NCBI GenBank assembly: GCA_016508695.1
Contig: VNKQ01000002.1
Location: 1,674,001-1,738,000, forward strand
From: Hyphodiscus hymeniophilus
Lineage: Eukaryota > Ascomycota > Leotiomycetes > Helotiales > Hyphodiscaceae
Reading direction: 5' to 3'
DNA length: 64,000 nt
How positions within the stretch are numbered: position 1 is the first letter of the stretch; each line of letters begins with the position of its first letter. Below, piece by piece: positions 35,612 through 48,588 of the stretch. The notes under the pieces are model-generated. The model searched no databases. It saw only the letters and a program-made list of their open reading frames with translations, and was not told the origin of the DNA. The position numbers and the translations under genes are program-made.

Positions 35612-35877
35612 TATTACAAAATTAAGGCTTAACTAATCTTATAATTATAAAATATTTAATTATACTTGTTAAATATTTAATTATATCTTATAATTACTTA
35701 AGCTTTATTTAAGTACTTATTTCGCTAAGCTTTATAAGAGTAATTTAATACTTAAGAGAAGACTTACTTCTTCTTCTTCTTTTTTTAAACTAGATAATAC
35801 TTAATATATACTTATTCGAGTAGTCTTTTCTTATAAACCTTTTCTTTTTAAAGATTAGACTAATTATCTATATAATA
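35612..35877 (+). repeat. Copia LTR shared at the junction of copies A and B
   Basis: 266 bp, starting TATTACAAAATTAAGG. It is preceded by the polypurine-like AACTAGGGAG seen before the other 3' LTRs. It is followed directly by sequence corresponding to the middle of the internal region (compare about 33815), not by the internal 5' end. Confidence 0.9.
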
Positions 35878-38800
35878 AAATACCCTAATAATAAGAGTCT
35901 TAAATTATAAGACACACTAATTAAGTAAATTAAAACAATAAGTATAAAAAAATTAATAGCCTAAGCTATAAATCGTCTTTAAAGAAAATTTAGATAAGAA
36001 TAAACTAAGTATATTATATATTATTTTAATATATACCTCGATCTTAAAATTAAGCTAAGAGTAATATAATAAATTTCTATTAACATTTTAAAAAGACTTA
36101 AGCTATAAAGAATAAGTTTAGATAATATATATAATAATCTTTACTTTTATTTTAGTAAATAATATTTCGAGAAAAAAAACACTTTTAGCTTTAAGAAAAG
36201 TCTATTAAAAAGATCTTTTAAAGGTATTAAGGTTATAAAGTAATCTCGAGATATATAAATATAGCGATTACTTTATTTAAGATATAAGATTAGAAATTAA
36301 AAATCTAAAGCTAAGAAATTATTAAAGATAAATTAAAGTAAGTTTAGTTAATTTAAAAGTTATTCTTTTAAAATAAGTCTTTACTTATAAAGTAAACTTA
36401 AACGGTTTTATAATTCGCTATAAGTCTCGGATTATTATTTATAATAATCTTTAAGAAGAAGATTTAATTATTTTTATATATACTATTACGCTTACTACTT
36501 ATTCGTTTCGAGTAATTATAATTATTATAGTTTACTTTAATTTTAAAATTAAATAATATAACGTTATTAATACTTTTATTAATACTTTATAAAATAATAA
36601 AATAATATAAGTAATATACTAGCTCTCTTTAAGCTTTAAAAAGGTAGGGTTTTATATAGAGATCGATTAAGCTTTATATAACTTATAAGACTCCTTAGCT
36701 CTTTAATATTAAGACTTTTCCTTAATAATTAAGTCTCTCGGGTTAATTTAAAGTAAGGAAGAGCTATGTCTTTTTTATAACCTTACTTAATATATTTTTA
36801 TAGTCTTTTATATAAATAATATACTAATCTTATATTATAAAAAAAATAAGTAAAAGGTATATAAGTTTATTAAAAAGCTAAAGAAGTCGTATAAGCTTTG
36901 GGACTTAAGAAATATTTAATAGTTCTTTAATATTTATATAGTTAGAGATTAGAATAATAAGATAATCTCTTTACTTTATAATACTTATATTAAAAAGATC
37001 GCTCGAAAGTTTAATTTAGCTAAATAAAAATATTTATTTATATTACTCTTAAAAACTAAGTTTATTAAGAACTTAAAAATAATAATACTAAGCTTTATTA
37101 AAGTATATTAAGAAAGAGTAAGATTAGTTTTTTATATTATAATTATAATTAGAGTAAATATTACCTTTATAACCTCTTAGCTCTTTTAATTCTTAATAAA
37201 CCCTAATATATAATATATAAAAGTAGTTAATTAAGTAATTAAATATCTTTAAAAAACTCGATATCTTATTATTTAATATAAAAAAAGCTTAAAAAGCTAA
37301 TTACTAATTGTATTAAATGTATTATTTACAAATAATATTAAAACTTAGCAATTATCTTATAAATATATAATATTTTTATTTAAAGGACTTATTACTTAAA
37401 AAGTAACTCGATAATCGATAGTATTAATATTTACTACTTAAGTAAAGCTCTTAAGAGTAAAGTATATAGCTAAGGAAATAATAATATTATAATAATTTTT
37501 TAAAAAGATTAAACTCTTACTTAAAAACTCTTAAACAATCTTTTATAATAATTAACAAATAATTAAACTAATCGTAAGGAAGAATAAGAGAATTATAACT
37601 AAGCTATAATATATAGACATTTAAAATATATAACTTTATTAAAAGTATAAATTTAAAATATTTAAAGTAATATACTTACTAATTAGCGAAATATTAATAG
37701 ATAAGCTTACTAAAAATCTCCCTAAATACAAGTTTAAGTATTTCTAAGCTTTATTAAATTTATAAAATATATATAAAAAAATTAAAGATCTTAAGAAAAT
37801 ATAGGATTTAAAGTATTAATTATATAAAAGTATCGATTAATTAGCGCTTAGTAGGTAAATATTAAACGGATCTCTAAGGATTAAATTAAGTATTTAATTA
37901 ATATAGTTAAAGATTAGAAATTAGTAATTAAATATCTTTTAGATATTAATAGAATTTATTAAAATTCTAGCTAAATATTACTAAGATTAAATAGATTAAT
38001 AATATATTTAGTAGGATACTAATAAGACTATTATAAAATTCTATATAAATATTAGTAAAATTAACTAAAAGAACTAAGTAGAGTTTTCTATACTTTAAAG
38101 CTATAATATAATAAGATAATATAATTAATAATTATATATTTTATTTTATAAGTTATTTATTTTATAATTAAGGGAATTTAATAAATTAATAATTATTTAG
38201 GTATTATTACTAAGTTACTCTAATATAGAAAAAAGAAGAACGAAAATATATTACAAAAAGATTACTTAGTATTTCCTTAGATTATTAGTAAATTATTTGC
38301 TACCTTAACTACTTAGACTATATATAGCATTTATATAGGTAATAAAGGCTTAAGTAAGTATTTCTTACTTACTAGTCTTCGAATTAGTAAAACTAGAAAA
38401 AAGAGTTTTAGTATAATAAAAAGTAAAACCTTAATTATTATTATTATCTTTGTGTTAATAAGTATTAATTCTTAAAGCGCGATTAATAGAATTAATAAAA
38501 TTACTAATCTTTAGTATAGTCTAAATAGTAATTTTTAATTACTTTATTTTTTATATAAAGATTAGTATTAATTAAATAAAAACTCTATATTTAATATACC
38601 TTTTAATTAAAACTCTAGTTAGCTTCTTAACGAGAATACTTATTATAAAATAACTAAGTATATAGAAAAATACTAGTAAGGATTAAAACGTAAGAGTATA
38701 TATAGTATTAGTAATACTAATTACTATATAATATAGCGGAATTCTTAAAGTAATAACTATTAGATTTTCTAGTTATTAAAGAAGATAAATAACTAAAGTA

Positions 38801-40286
38801 AGGCTAATCTCGCTAAGTATTAAAACTATAAGTAGAATTACGAAAACGACGAGAAAGAGTATTTAAAATATAATCGTCTAAAATATCTAAAATATAATCG
38901 TTTAAAACAAAAGAATAAAGACTAAAGCAAGTAGTCTAATTATATAAGTAGTAAGTAAGACTATTATTTAAACGAGTAATAAAAATAAGAGTAAGTATAA
39001 GTAATAAATATAAAAGCTAGTAATAGTAATTATATAACTTAATAAGAAATAAAATTAGATTATTTTTATTTTCTTTATCTTTATCTTCTCTAGCTTTGTT
39101 TTCTTTATTTTCTTTTTCTCTATTATTATTATTATTATTATTATAATTATTATTATTATTATAATTATTAGTAAGAAAAAAGAGAAATTAAAAGAGATTA
39201 TTAAATTTAATAATAAAAAGATTAATAGGTGTCTTTACTTAAAGCTCTTTTTCTTTAAAGCCTTATATATTAAAAAGGTTAACTATATTAATTATTAAAT
39301 ATAAAGTAATAATTAAATAAAGCTTAGGAATTAAACTTAGAATTTAAATAAAAGTAATCGATTACTTAGGCTTTTACTCGTATTATTACTCGAGGTATTA
39401 CTTATATTAATAATTAATAAGAAAATAAAAGAGCTATTAATAAAATAGTAATAGTATATTATTATAATAATATTAAAAGTTAACGTTATTATTTATTATT
39501 ATTATTAAAGATTAAAAAGTCGCAAGATTGCGATTTTATACTTATAGCCTAATTAGTTATATACTTACTAGTATAGTTAAAAGCGTATTAAGTCACTAGA
39601 TTAATTAAGGCAACTATAGAGATTAAACAACGTATAAAGTTTGCGTTATTTATATTATTTATATTATTTATATTATTTGTAAGGCTAGGAGATAAAAAAG
39701 ATATTAGTTAAAACTAATTATAATACTAGTTATTACTAAGTATAAAATCTCTAATTAAATTAATTATATTAAGTAATTAAATAAAGTAAACGCTAATATT
39801 TACAACTCGAAATTTATATATATATATAAAGTATAAAGAACTTACTTATAAGCTATATAAGTAAATATACGCTATATCCTATAATCGACTTCGAATATAA
39901 GTATATATTCTAATATATCGAATTAAAGCTATTCGAGGAATATAAGGGATTAGAGATTATAAAATAATAGTTATTATAAAATAAAAGGTCTTTAGACTTC
40001 TTTATAATAACTAGGGGGTGTATTATAAAATTAAGGCTTAATTAATCTTATAGTTATAAAATATTTAATTATACTTATTAAATATTTAATTATATCTTAT
40101 AATTACTTAAGTTTTATCTAAGTACTTATTTCGCTAAGCTTTATAAGAGTAATTTAATACTTAAGAGAAAACTTACTTTTTCTTTTTCTTTCTTTAGACT
40201 AAATAATACTTAATATATACTTATTCGAGTAGTCTTTTCTTATAAACCCTTTCTTTTTAAAGATTAAACCGATTATCTATACGATA
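35878..40286 (+). mobile_element. Ty1/copia copy B, 5'-truncated, RIP-mutated
   Basis: Internal sequence starting at a point equivalent to about 33815 of copy A and ending in a 266-bp 3' LTR. It keeps the reverse transcriptase region that copy A lacks. At 36803-36829 the plus strand reads VFYINNILI, the copia RT box (Y-V-D-D) after G-to-A change of the Val and both Asp codons. About 1.7 kb between the end of the RT/RNase H region (about 38.2 kb) and the 3' LTR carries TTA-rich microsatellite tracts and no identified domain. Confidence 0.85.
40021..40286 (+). repeat. Copia LTR (3' LTR of copy B)
   Basis: 266 bp starting TATTATAAAATTAAGG and ending CTATACGATA. It is preceded by the conserved CTAGGGGG polypurine tract. 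Confidence 0.9.
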
Positions 40287-40310
40287 GTAAGTAAGAAAGC
40301 TAGTTTATAG

Positions 40311-40757
40311 TAGACTGGCCAGACTAGACTATAGTCTTATAGTCTAGACCAGACTAGACTATAAAAATCAGACTATAGTCTTTATTTTTAGGACTAAACT
40401 ATTAAACGGTCCCTATTTTATAATTAAGACTAGACTATAATAGTCCTAAAAAAATTGGTTTAGACTATTTATAATTTAATTAATTAAATATTAAATATTT
40501 TTTAATTTTAAATATTATAACGTTACTATTTAGTATTACTCTATAACTTTTATATAAAAACTTTTTTAATTTTATATATTAATAAAGATAGTCTAATTAT
40601 TTATAATAGTTTAGACTAAACTAAACCGTTTATAAACTAAATTATAAGACTATAGTCCTAAGTATAGTCTTTAAAAATTAAAGTTTTAAGACTAAACTAT
40701 TATATAGTCCCTAAAAACCCTATGGTCTAAGACTAGACCTAACTATTAGCTAGTCTA
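40311..40757. mobile_element. 447-bp non-autonomous hAT-type element (MITE-like)
   Basis: It starts TAGACTGGCC and ends AGCTAGTCTA, inverted termini that match apart from RIP-type changes. The two ends resemble the right and left ends of the large hAT element at 55035-61800. The flanks are GTTTATAG (40303-40310) and GTTTATAA (40758-40765), an 8-bp target duplication with one G-to-A difference. It is full of TAGTCTAGAC-like subterminal motifs on both strands and has no coding capacity. It probably sits inside the LTR of the gypsy element to its right. Confidence 0.82.
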
Positions 40758-40765
40758 GTTTATAA

Positions 40766-43700
40766 TCAAGTAATATATAACTATTATAAGTTACTAAGTA
40801 TATATAAAGATACTTTATTTTAACTTAAGTATAAAGCTTTTATCTAATAAAGAAATACTATTACTTATATAAAACTTTTGTTCTTTAAAACCCTTTAAGA
40901 CCTTTAAGGTCTTAGACCCTAGTAGTCTAGGACCTTAATAGTCCTTCGAGGTCTATTACATAACTCAAATAGCCTTGTAATCTTTACTTATAATTCTCTT
41001 ATAACTTTATTATTAAGCCTTAGGCTATAAGCTATTATATAGTTATAATACTATCTCCTTCTTAGCCTAATATAGTCCCGTATACTAAATATAAAGTAAG
41101 AAATATTATTTACTCTTTATAGTCTTTTTTTCTTTTTTATTATAATTTCTAAGTATATTAAAAAGAAACTTAAATAAATTGCTTTTGCCCTCTAAATTAA
41201 ATATTCTAATAATAAGATATCTCCTTATAATTATTATTATCGCCTTTATTATCGTTATATTATTACAAAACTAAAATCTACTTGTTATACTAAATACTAT
41301 TGTATTAATTGGAGTAATTATAACTTTTCCTCTAGGCTTTTAACCTTAAGTAACTAGACTTCCCTTGATTATTAATAATAAAAACTATTAAGGCTATTAA
41401 AGCTATTAAATTAGTATATTAAAAGGCTATAACTATTACTCTAATAAAGGCTTTTTCTTTCCTTAAGGATCTTACCTTAGATCCTAAGGCTTTCTTTAGT
41501 TTACTAGATTCCTTTTAGTCTAGTATTACTTTCTCGGGTATTATAATTAGAAATAATCCTAATAGAATTATTTTAAAAGATCCGGGTAATTAAGGTTTTT
41601 TATAGGTTCCTATATATTATTTATATCGCTATATAGTCTATACTCCTTTTATTTAATAAGATATTCTTATTAATTCTTATTTCGTTTAATACTTTTTATT
41701 TCTTTAACTTTATATATATTTAGGTTATTTTTAAATTAGATCTCGATATTTGTAATTATAAGTATAGTTCCCTTTATTAGTTCTAATAGAGAAATATAAA
41801 ATATAAGGTATAATTGGAATTTCTCTAATAGTCTTAATCGATAATTAATTACTTTAATTTTCTTTAGAATTTCAAATAGTATTAACTTCTTAAAGTTAAG
41901 TTTTATATTAAATTGTTTTGTTTTAATATTTTTTTATAAGAGGTAAACTTTATCCCCTTTTTTAAGTATTAGCTTTATACTTCGCTTTTTATTAATATAT
42001 ATTATTATTTTAAGTCTAATAAACTTAATATCTCTAGCTAGTTATTTATAAAGTAACCTTAATCTATTTGTAAATATAAGTATATATTAAGTTATCTTAT
42101 TATCCTTTTTTAATTATCGATAAGCTTTTAACTAATATCTATAGTTTATAAAGAATAATAATATTCTAATAAGCTTACTTTTCGAGTTATTATATATAAA
42201 TTCCATAATTAATAATAGCTTTACTTAATTGTTTTACTTATAGTTTATATAGCTTTATAAGTATTATTCTAAAGTCTAGTTTAATCTTTCTGTTTAATTA
42301 TCCGTTTATAAATAAAAGGCTATAAATAGTTTGTAATTTACTCTAAGTTATATTACTAGTAATAACTAGAACTTTAAAGTAAAAAGCTTATTCCTATCTA
42401 ATATAATTTTATCTAATAGTTTATATTAATTAATAATTATTTTTATAAACGTGTATATAAGTTCCGCTATATTACTTTCTTCTTTATATATTACGAAATA
42501 TTTATACTTTATTAGTCGATTAATAAATACTTAAATAAAGTTATAAATAACGTTTATTATTAATTCCTTAAAAGGTAATAGCTTAATAATAAAATCGAAG
42601 GCTATTAATTTCTATACCTTTCTAGGTATTAAGACTAGTTATAATAGCCTATATAGTATGTATTAATTTATCTTACTCTTATTATAAAGATTATACTCTA
42701 ATACTTCCTTGTCTATTACCTTTCTTATTCTTAGAAAGTAATAGTCTCTTAATAGCCTCTTAAAATTCCTATTAATTCCCTAATATCCGTAAGCTAATAA
42801 CGAGTATCATTTTTAACTAAATTCGTTTCTTACTTATTATAAAACATAAATAAGTCCTTTAAATTATAATATTCTTTAGTAGTCTATAGTAAAGTCTTTA
42901 GTTAGTTATTTAAGGATTTTAATTATATATTCGTTTTATTAATATACTACTTTTATTTTAATTTTTAAATCCTTATCTTTTATAATAAATATTATAGCTA
43001 AGAGTTTATAATTATATTTTATATCTCTATTAACTTTCTTAAATATAGCGTAGGGCCTTTCTATAGGTTTTCTATTATACTCTTATTATTAGCTTAAAGT
43101 ATTTACTCTTACGTTTTCTAATCCTTTTTAATATAAGATAATAAAGTTATATACTAATAGTATTTCTAATTATTTGACTTATTTTTAGTTTAGGATTTTA
43201 ATTATAATAAAGGTTATAAGGTTTTTGTAATTAGTTTATATTTAAACCTAATATTTTAGCCCTTTAAAGTAAACTCTTTATTATTCGAATAATACTATTA
43301 TAATAAGTAATTCCTTATTATAAACGTTATAATTAACTTTTACTAATAAGAATTTTTATAAATAATATAGAATTAGTTTAAGCTTCTTTTCTTTATTAAG
43401 TTAACTAATTATAAGTTTAATAATAAAGTCTAATATATTTATCTTTAAGATAATTAATAGTTTTAGATTAAATATAATAAGAATAAAAGCTAATAAAAAT
43501 TAAGCCTTAAGGTTATTAAAAGCTTATTAGGCTTTTTATTCTATTCTTATTTTTTATCTTTTTATATAAGTTTTATAAGCGGGTTTATAATTATTAAATA
43601 TCTTTAAATAAATCTCTAATAAAAGTTAATAAATCCTAAGAAAAACTATACTTTTTTAATAGTCTTAGGTTTTTTTTAGCTAAGTATTACTTTTTTTTTT

Positions 43701-45106
43701 TAGATTTATTTTAATTTTATTTTGTCTTATAATAAACTCTAAAAAGGTTACTTTTTCTTTATAAAACTTATATTTCTCTAGCTTTAAAATAAGAGATATC
43801 TTTATAAGTTTCTTAAGGATTTTCCTTATATATTTAATATATTTTACTTTGTTTTTAGAAAATATTAAAATATTATTTAAGTATATAATAATAAAGATAT
43901 CTAAGTATTTATATAAAGTATTATTAATAAGTCGTTAATATAATACGAGCGTATTAATTAATCTAAAGAGTATAACTAAGTATTTATATAACTTATATTA
44001 TATTTTAAACGCTATTTTCTATTCTTTTTTTACTTTAATATATATAAGGTTATAAGTCTCTTATATATTTAAGTAAGTAAAGAATATTATTCCTTTTAAT
44101 TTATTATATAGTTTATTAATTAAGAGTAATAGGTATTAATCTTTAATAGTAATATTATTAAGTTAGTAATAATCGATACAAAGTCTTAGTTTTTTATTTT
44201 TCTTTAATATAAATAAAAGTTATTGGAATATGGGATTCCTTCTACCCGCATAGACCTCCCTAATCGGGCTTAGCGCGTCACATAATCGTGACCAGCGAAG
44301 AACCTTGAGCTTAACTCAAGTTCTTCCTACTATACTACTAATTATTCTAATTCAACTCAATTACTCAGTACTATTTCTAATGCAATACTTCTACTTGAAT
44401 CGTAACTTCCAATAAAAGTAAACTTATTACTAATAATATTAATAGTTATATGAATCCCTTCTTTAGATTTAAATTAATATACTCTTTATATATAACTAAT
44501 TCTTTCGCTAATAATTAATAAATAAGTCTAAATATAAGACTCTTTTCTAGCTTAATAATTATCTTATAGTCTTATAGCTTATATCTTAGAAGTACTTTAT
44601 TCTAAGGGGCTTCCTAAAATAAAAACTTATATTCTTTATATATTACTAATATTCGCCTTAATATAAAGGCCTAAGTTTAGTCTTTTAGACTTAGAGTAAT
44701 TATATATAACTCTTTTTAGTTAAGAGATCTTTTATCTCTTTAAAGTATCCCGTTATTATATTAATACGAATATTAGCTTAAAGTAATCTTTTTTTATTTC
44801 TAATTAACTAATAAATTATAAAGTTAAAACTAAGGTATATTAAGAATTACTATATAAGTTCTTATAATAATAAGATTAAATTAAATCTCTTTAATATATT
44901 CTTTTATTATTTTTATTTAAAGACATTTAGTTTTATAAGTTATTATTCCTTTATTAGACTTAATTATCTCTTTATTAATAATACTTAGGCTATATAAGTT
45001 TTATTTCTTAAAAACCCTGAATTTTCTTATAATTACTTTAATATTAATAAAGTTACCTATTACTCTTGAGTTTATTATTACTTATAAAGAGTATTTATTA
45101 ATATAG
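40766..45106 (-). mobile_element. Ty3/gypsy LTR retrotransposon, minus strand, RIP-mutated, interrupted
   Basis: Minus-strand translation still shows a gypsy reverse transcriptase. KLRLCIDY, preceded by an altered KKDG, is at about 44166-44213. The catalytic box reads YLNNILIFSKNK at 43848-43883, a RIP-altered YLDD. The domain is split by a solo LTR at 44221-44414; removing it restores the RT segment. The left end (about 40290-40964, ending ATTACA) is probably its LTR, with the MITE inserted in it. The right part is cut by the copia fragment at 45107, and its other LTR is not in the window. Confidence 0.82.
44221..44414. mobile_element. Solo LTR, nearly unmutated, inserted in the gypsy RT
   Basis: 194 bp with ends TATTGGAA...TTCCAATA, which become TGTTGGAA...TTCCAACA if the terminal RIP changes are reversed, typical of fungal LTRs. 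It is flanked by a perfect 5-bp target duplication AAAGT (44216-44220 and 44415-44419). Unlike everything around it, it keeps many CA, TG, CG and GC bases. No internal retrotransposon sequence is attached. Orientation cannot be decided from the ends alone. Confidence 0.88.
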
Positions 45107-45322
45107 TATTATATAGATAATTAGTCTAATCTTTAAAGAAGAAAAGTTATAAAAAAAGAAAAAGAAATAAGTTTCTTTTTAAGTATCAAATTACTCTTAT
45201 ATAACTTAGTAAAATAAGTACTTAAATAAAGTTTAAGTAATTATAAGATATAATTAAATATTTAACGAGTATAATTAAATATTTTATAATATAAGAATTA
45301 ATTAAGCTTTAATTTTATAATA
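45107..45322 (-). repeat. Copia LTR (3' LTR of copy C), shortened
   Basis: Reverse-orientation LTR with the same ends as the 266-bp family, but about 50 bp of the middle is missing around the polypyrimidine/RT-rich segment. Confidence 0.8.
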
Positions 45323-46869
45323 TACCCCCTAATTATTATAAAGAAGTCTAAAGACCTTTTATTTTATAATAACTATTATTTTATAATCTCTAATCCCTTA
45401 TATTCCTCGTATAATTATAATTTAATATATTAAAATATATACTTATATTTAAAGTTAATTATAGAATATAATATATATTTACTTGCATAGCTTATAAGTA
45501 AAGTCTTTATACTTTATATATATATAGATTTTGAGTTATAAATATTAGTATTAGTTTTATTTAATTACTTAAAGTAGTAATTAATCTAATAAGAAATCTT
45601 ATACTTAATAATAAGTTATATTATAATTAGCTCTAACTAATATCTCTTTTATCTCTTAGTCTTATAAATAATATAAATAATATAAACTTTAAACGTTGTC
45701 TAATCTTTATAATTGCCTTAATTAATCTAGTAAATTAATATACTCTTAATTATACTAGTAAACGCATAGCTAATTAGACTATAAGTATAAAATTATAATC
45801 TCGCGACTTTTTAACCTCTAATAATAATAATAAATAATAATATTAACTTTTATTATTATTATAATAGTTTATATTATTACTATTTTATTAATAGTTCTTT
45901 TATCTTTTTATTAATTATTAATATAAGTAATAGTACGAGTATTTAATTATCTTTTACTAAATTTAAGGTTTAATTCTTAAGCTTTATTTAATTAATATCT
46001 TATATTTCGATAATTAGTATAACTAACTTTTCTAATATATAGGGCTTTAATAAAGACTTTAAAGAAGAAATACTTATTAATCCTTTTCTTACTAAATCTA
46101 ATAATTTTTTCTAATCTTTTTCTCTTTTTATTAATAATTATAATAATAATAATAATAAAGAAAAAAAAATAAGAACAATAAAGAAAAATAAAATAAAGAT
46201 AATAACGTTTTAAATATATCTTTTATTAATTAATATAAATATTATTATTAGTTTTTATATTTATTACTTATACTTTCTCTTATTTTTACTATTCTTTTAA
46301 ATAATAGTCTTAGTTATTACTTATATAATAAGACTCTTTACTTTAATCTTTATTTTTTAGTTTTAAAAGATCTTATTTTAAATACTCTTTCTTATTGTTT
46401 TTATAGTCTTACTTATAATATTAGTACTTAACGAGATTAGTCTTACTTTTGTTTTTGTTTTTTTAATAATTAAAAAATCTAATAATTATTACTTTAAGAA
46501 TTCTATTATATTATATAGTAATTAATACTACTAATATTATATATGCTCTTATATTTTAATCCCTATTAATATTCTTTAATATACTTAGTTATTTTATAAT
46601 AAGTATTTTTATTAAGTAATTAATTAGAGTTATAATTATAAGGTATATTTAATATTAAGTTTTAATTAATTAATACTAATCTTTATATAAAAATTAAAGT
46701 AATTAAAGATTATTATTTAAATTATATTAAAGATTAGTAATTCTATTAATCTTATTAATAGCGCTTTAGGAATTAATACTTATTAATATAAGGATAATAA
46801 TAACAATTAAGGTCTTACTCCTTAATATATTAGTTTTCTTCTTTTTAATTTTAGTAGTTTAAAGTCTAA
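45107..46869 (-). mobile_element. Ty1/copia copy C, minus strand, 3' part only
   Basis: It begins with an LTR in reverse orientation (45107-45322, about 50 bp shorter than the others). Next come the reverse complement of the polypurine tract and the TTA-rich 3' internal region, collinear with 49299-50940 of copy E. It stops at 46869, where a hAT terminus begins, so the rest is displaced beyond the inserted elements. Confidence 0.82.
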
Positions 46870-48322
46870 TAGACTGGCCGGACTAGACCGCAGTCTTTTG
46901 TCTAGACTAGACCAGACTATATAATAGTCCTCAAAATTATTTAGGACTAAACTATATATATATATAATAGTCCCTAAATTTATTTCAGACTAAACTATAT
47001 ATAGTTTAGTCTTAAGAAATCGAGATTAAACTATATAATAATCCTTAAAATTATTTGGGATTAAATTATAAATAGTTTAGTCTTAAGAGATTAAGACTAA
47101 ACTATTATATAATCCCTAGAATTATATAGGACTAGACTATATATAGTTTAGTCCTAATTTCCTAAGACTAAACCATTCAATTTAAGACTATAAGACTATA
47201 AGACTAAAAATAATTATAAGACTTAAAAGGTAATTAAGATTAATAAGGTAATTAAGATTAATAAATAAAAAGTAAGTATATAATTATTTCTTTTTTTTTA
47301 AAATTTTATTTATTAATAGAAATCTCTATTTTGGGTTTTTATAGTATAAAGCGTTATTATTTACTATTATTATACTTAGTAAATAATTTATATTATTAAT
47401 ATAATCTTATAATGAGAGTAATTAATTATTTTTTAAATATAGCTTTAATTTTATTTCTTTATATATATAAGTATTTAATTAAAATAACCCTTAACTATAA
47501 ACGAGGCAAAAAACTACTAAACTAACTATATATCCTTATTCTAAATAATAACCTAGTATATATAAATAGTATATAAATTAGTAGCTATTAAACGTAAGTA
47601 TAATTATTAGTATAAATAAAAACAACTTTACTTTTAAAGAAAGAAATAATATATGCCTTTATAGTCTCTTAAAGAATAAGAATAATAAAAGACTAAAAGC
47701 GGATATTACAACCTAAAGTAATACTATTAGTAACGTCTTTAATTATATACTAAAAAAGTGCCTTTAAAAGTAAAAGACTAATTAATTTCTAGTAATAATA
47801 AATCTTATTTAAAGCTTGTCTTATAATTATTAATATTATTATTATAAGGGAAAGAGTAAAAACTTATTTTTTACTTTAATAAGCTAAGAATATTTAGTAA
47901 TTTCTCTTAGTTTCTTATTATTATACTCTTATCTAGGGTTTCTTACCTTAAAAGCTACTTTCTTAGTTTTATATTTCTTTATATAACTCTTACTTATAAT
48001 ATATAAAAAATAATAATATAATACTATTAGACTTATATTACTTATATTAAGATTCTAATCTTTTTTCGCCTTTTACTTAATATATATTATAATAATAATT
48101 TACTATTAAGATACGTTATTATAAAGTATTACTCTTAAAGGCCTAGGGATATAAGAGTCTTTTTTAACGAGTTAATAAAAGTAAAATTTTAAAAGTAAAG
48201 ATATACTTTAAAAATTTGAATTTTTAAAGTTTAAGACTATTTTAGAAATTATCCTTAATTATAAGAATATTAATATTATTACTATAATATATTACTTTTA
48301 AATACTTAGGGTCCTAAAGTTA
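46870..48322 (-). mobile_element. hAT-type element copy 2, one end only, interrupted
   Basis: It starts TAGACTGGCC at 46870 and runs about 1.45 kb as the reverse complement of the right part of hAT copy 1 (about 60.4-61.8 kb), including shared unique segments near 47.2 and 48.05-48.31 kb. The 8 bp before it are AAGTCTAA; the partner duplication should lie outside the window. The match breaks at 48322, where a copia LTR begins. No transposase motif was recognised. Confidence 0.8.
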
Positions 48323-48588
48323 TATTATAAAATTAAGGCTTAACTAATCTTATAATTATAAAATATCTAATTATACTCGTTAAATATTTAATTATATCTT
48401 ATAATTACTTAAGCTTTATTTAAGTACTTATTTCGCTAAGCTTTATAAGAGTAATTTAATACTTAAAAAAAGACTTATTTCTTTTTTTTCTTTTTTTAAA
48501 CTAAATAATATTTAATATACGCTTACTCGAGTAGTCTTTTCTTATAATTATTTTTTCTTTAAAAATTAGACTAATTCTTTATATAATA
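48323..48588 (+). repeat. Copia LTR (5' LTR of copy D)
   Basis: 266 bp, starting TATTATAAAATTAAGG and ending TTTATATAATA. It is inserted in hAT copy 2. Confidence 0.88.

Larger units (their letters stand above)
29895..35877 (+). mobile_element. Ty1/copia LTR retrotransposon, copy A, RIP-mutated and internally deleted
   Basis: Two direct 266-bp LTRs (29895-30160 and 35612-35877) bound an internal region. A decayed integrase region at about 32750-32930 is still readable on the plus strand (for example TNLPENL and a Thr-Ser-rich YLYN part). Integrase upstream of reverse transcriptase is the copia order. Compared with the neighbouring copy, about 2.4 kb that includes the reverse transcriptase is missing at about 34230-34275 and replaced by roughly 45 bp matching the LTR end plus the first internal bases. 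The bases flanking the outer ends do not match, so a simple insertion with target duplication is not visible. Confidence 0.88.

Noticed and set aside
29890..40291. Target duplication for the combined copia A+B unit
   Set aside because: The bases before 29895 (AACCT) and after 40286 (GTAAG) do not match, so no simple insertion can be claimed.
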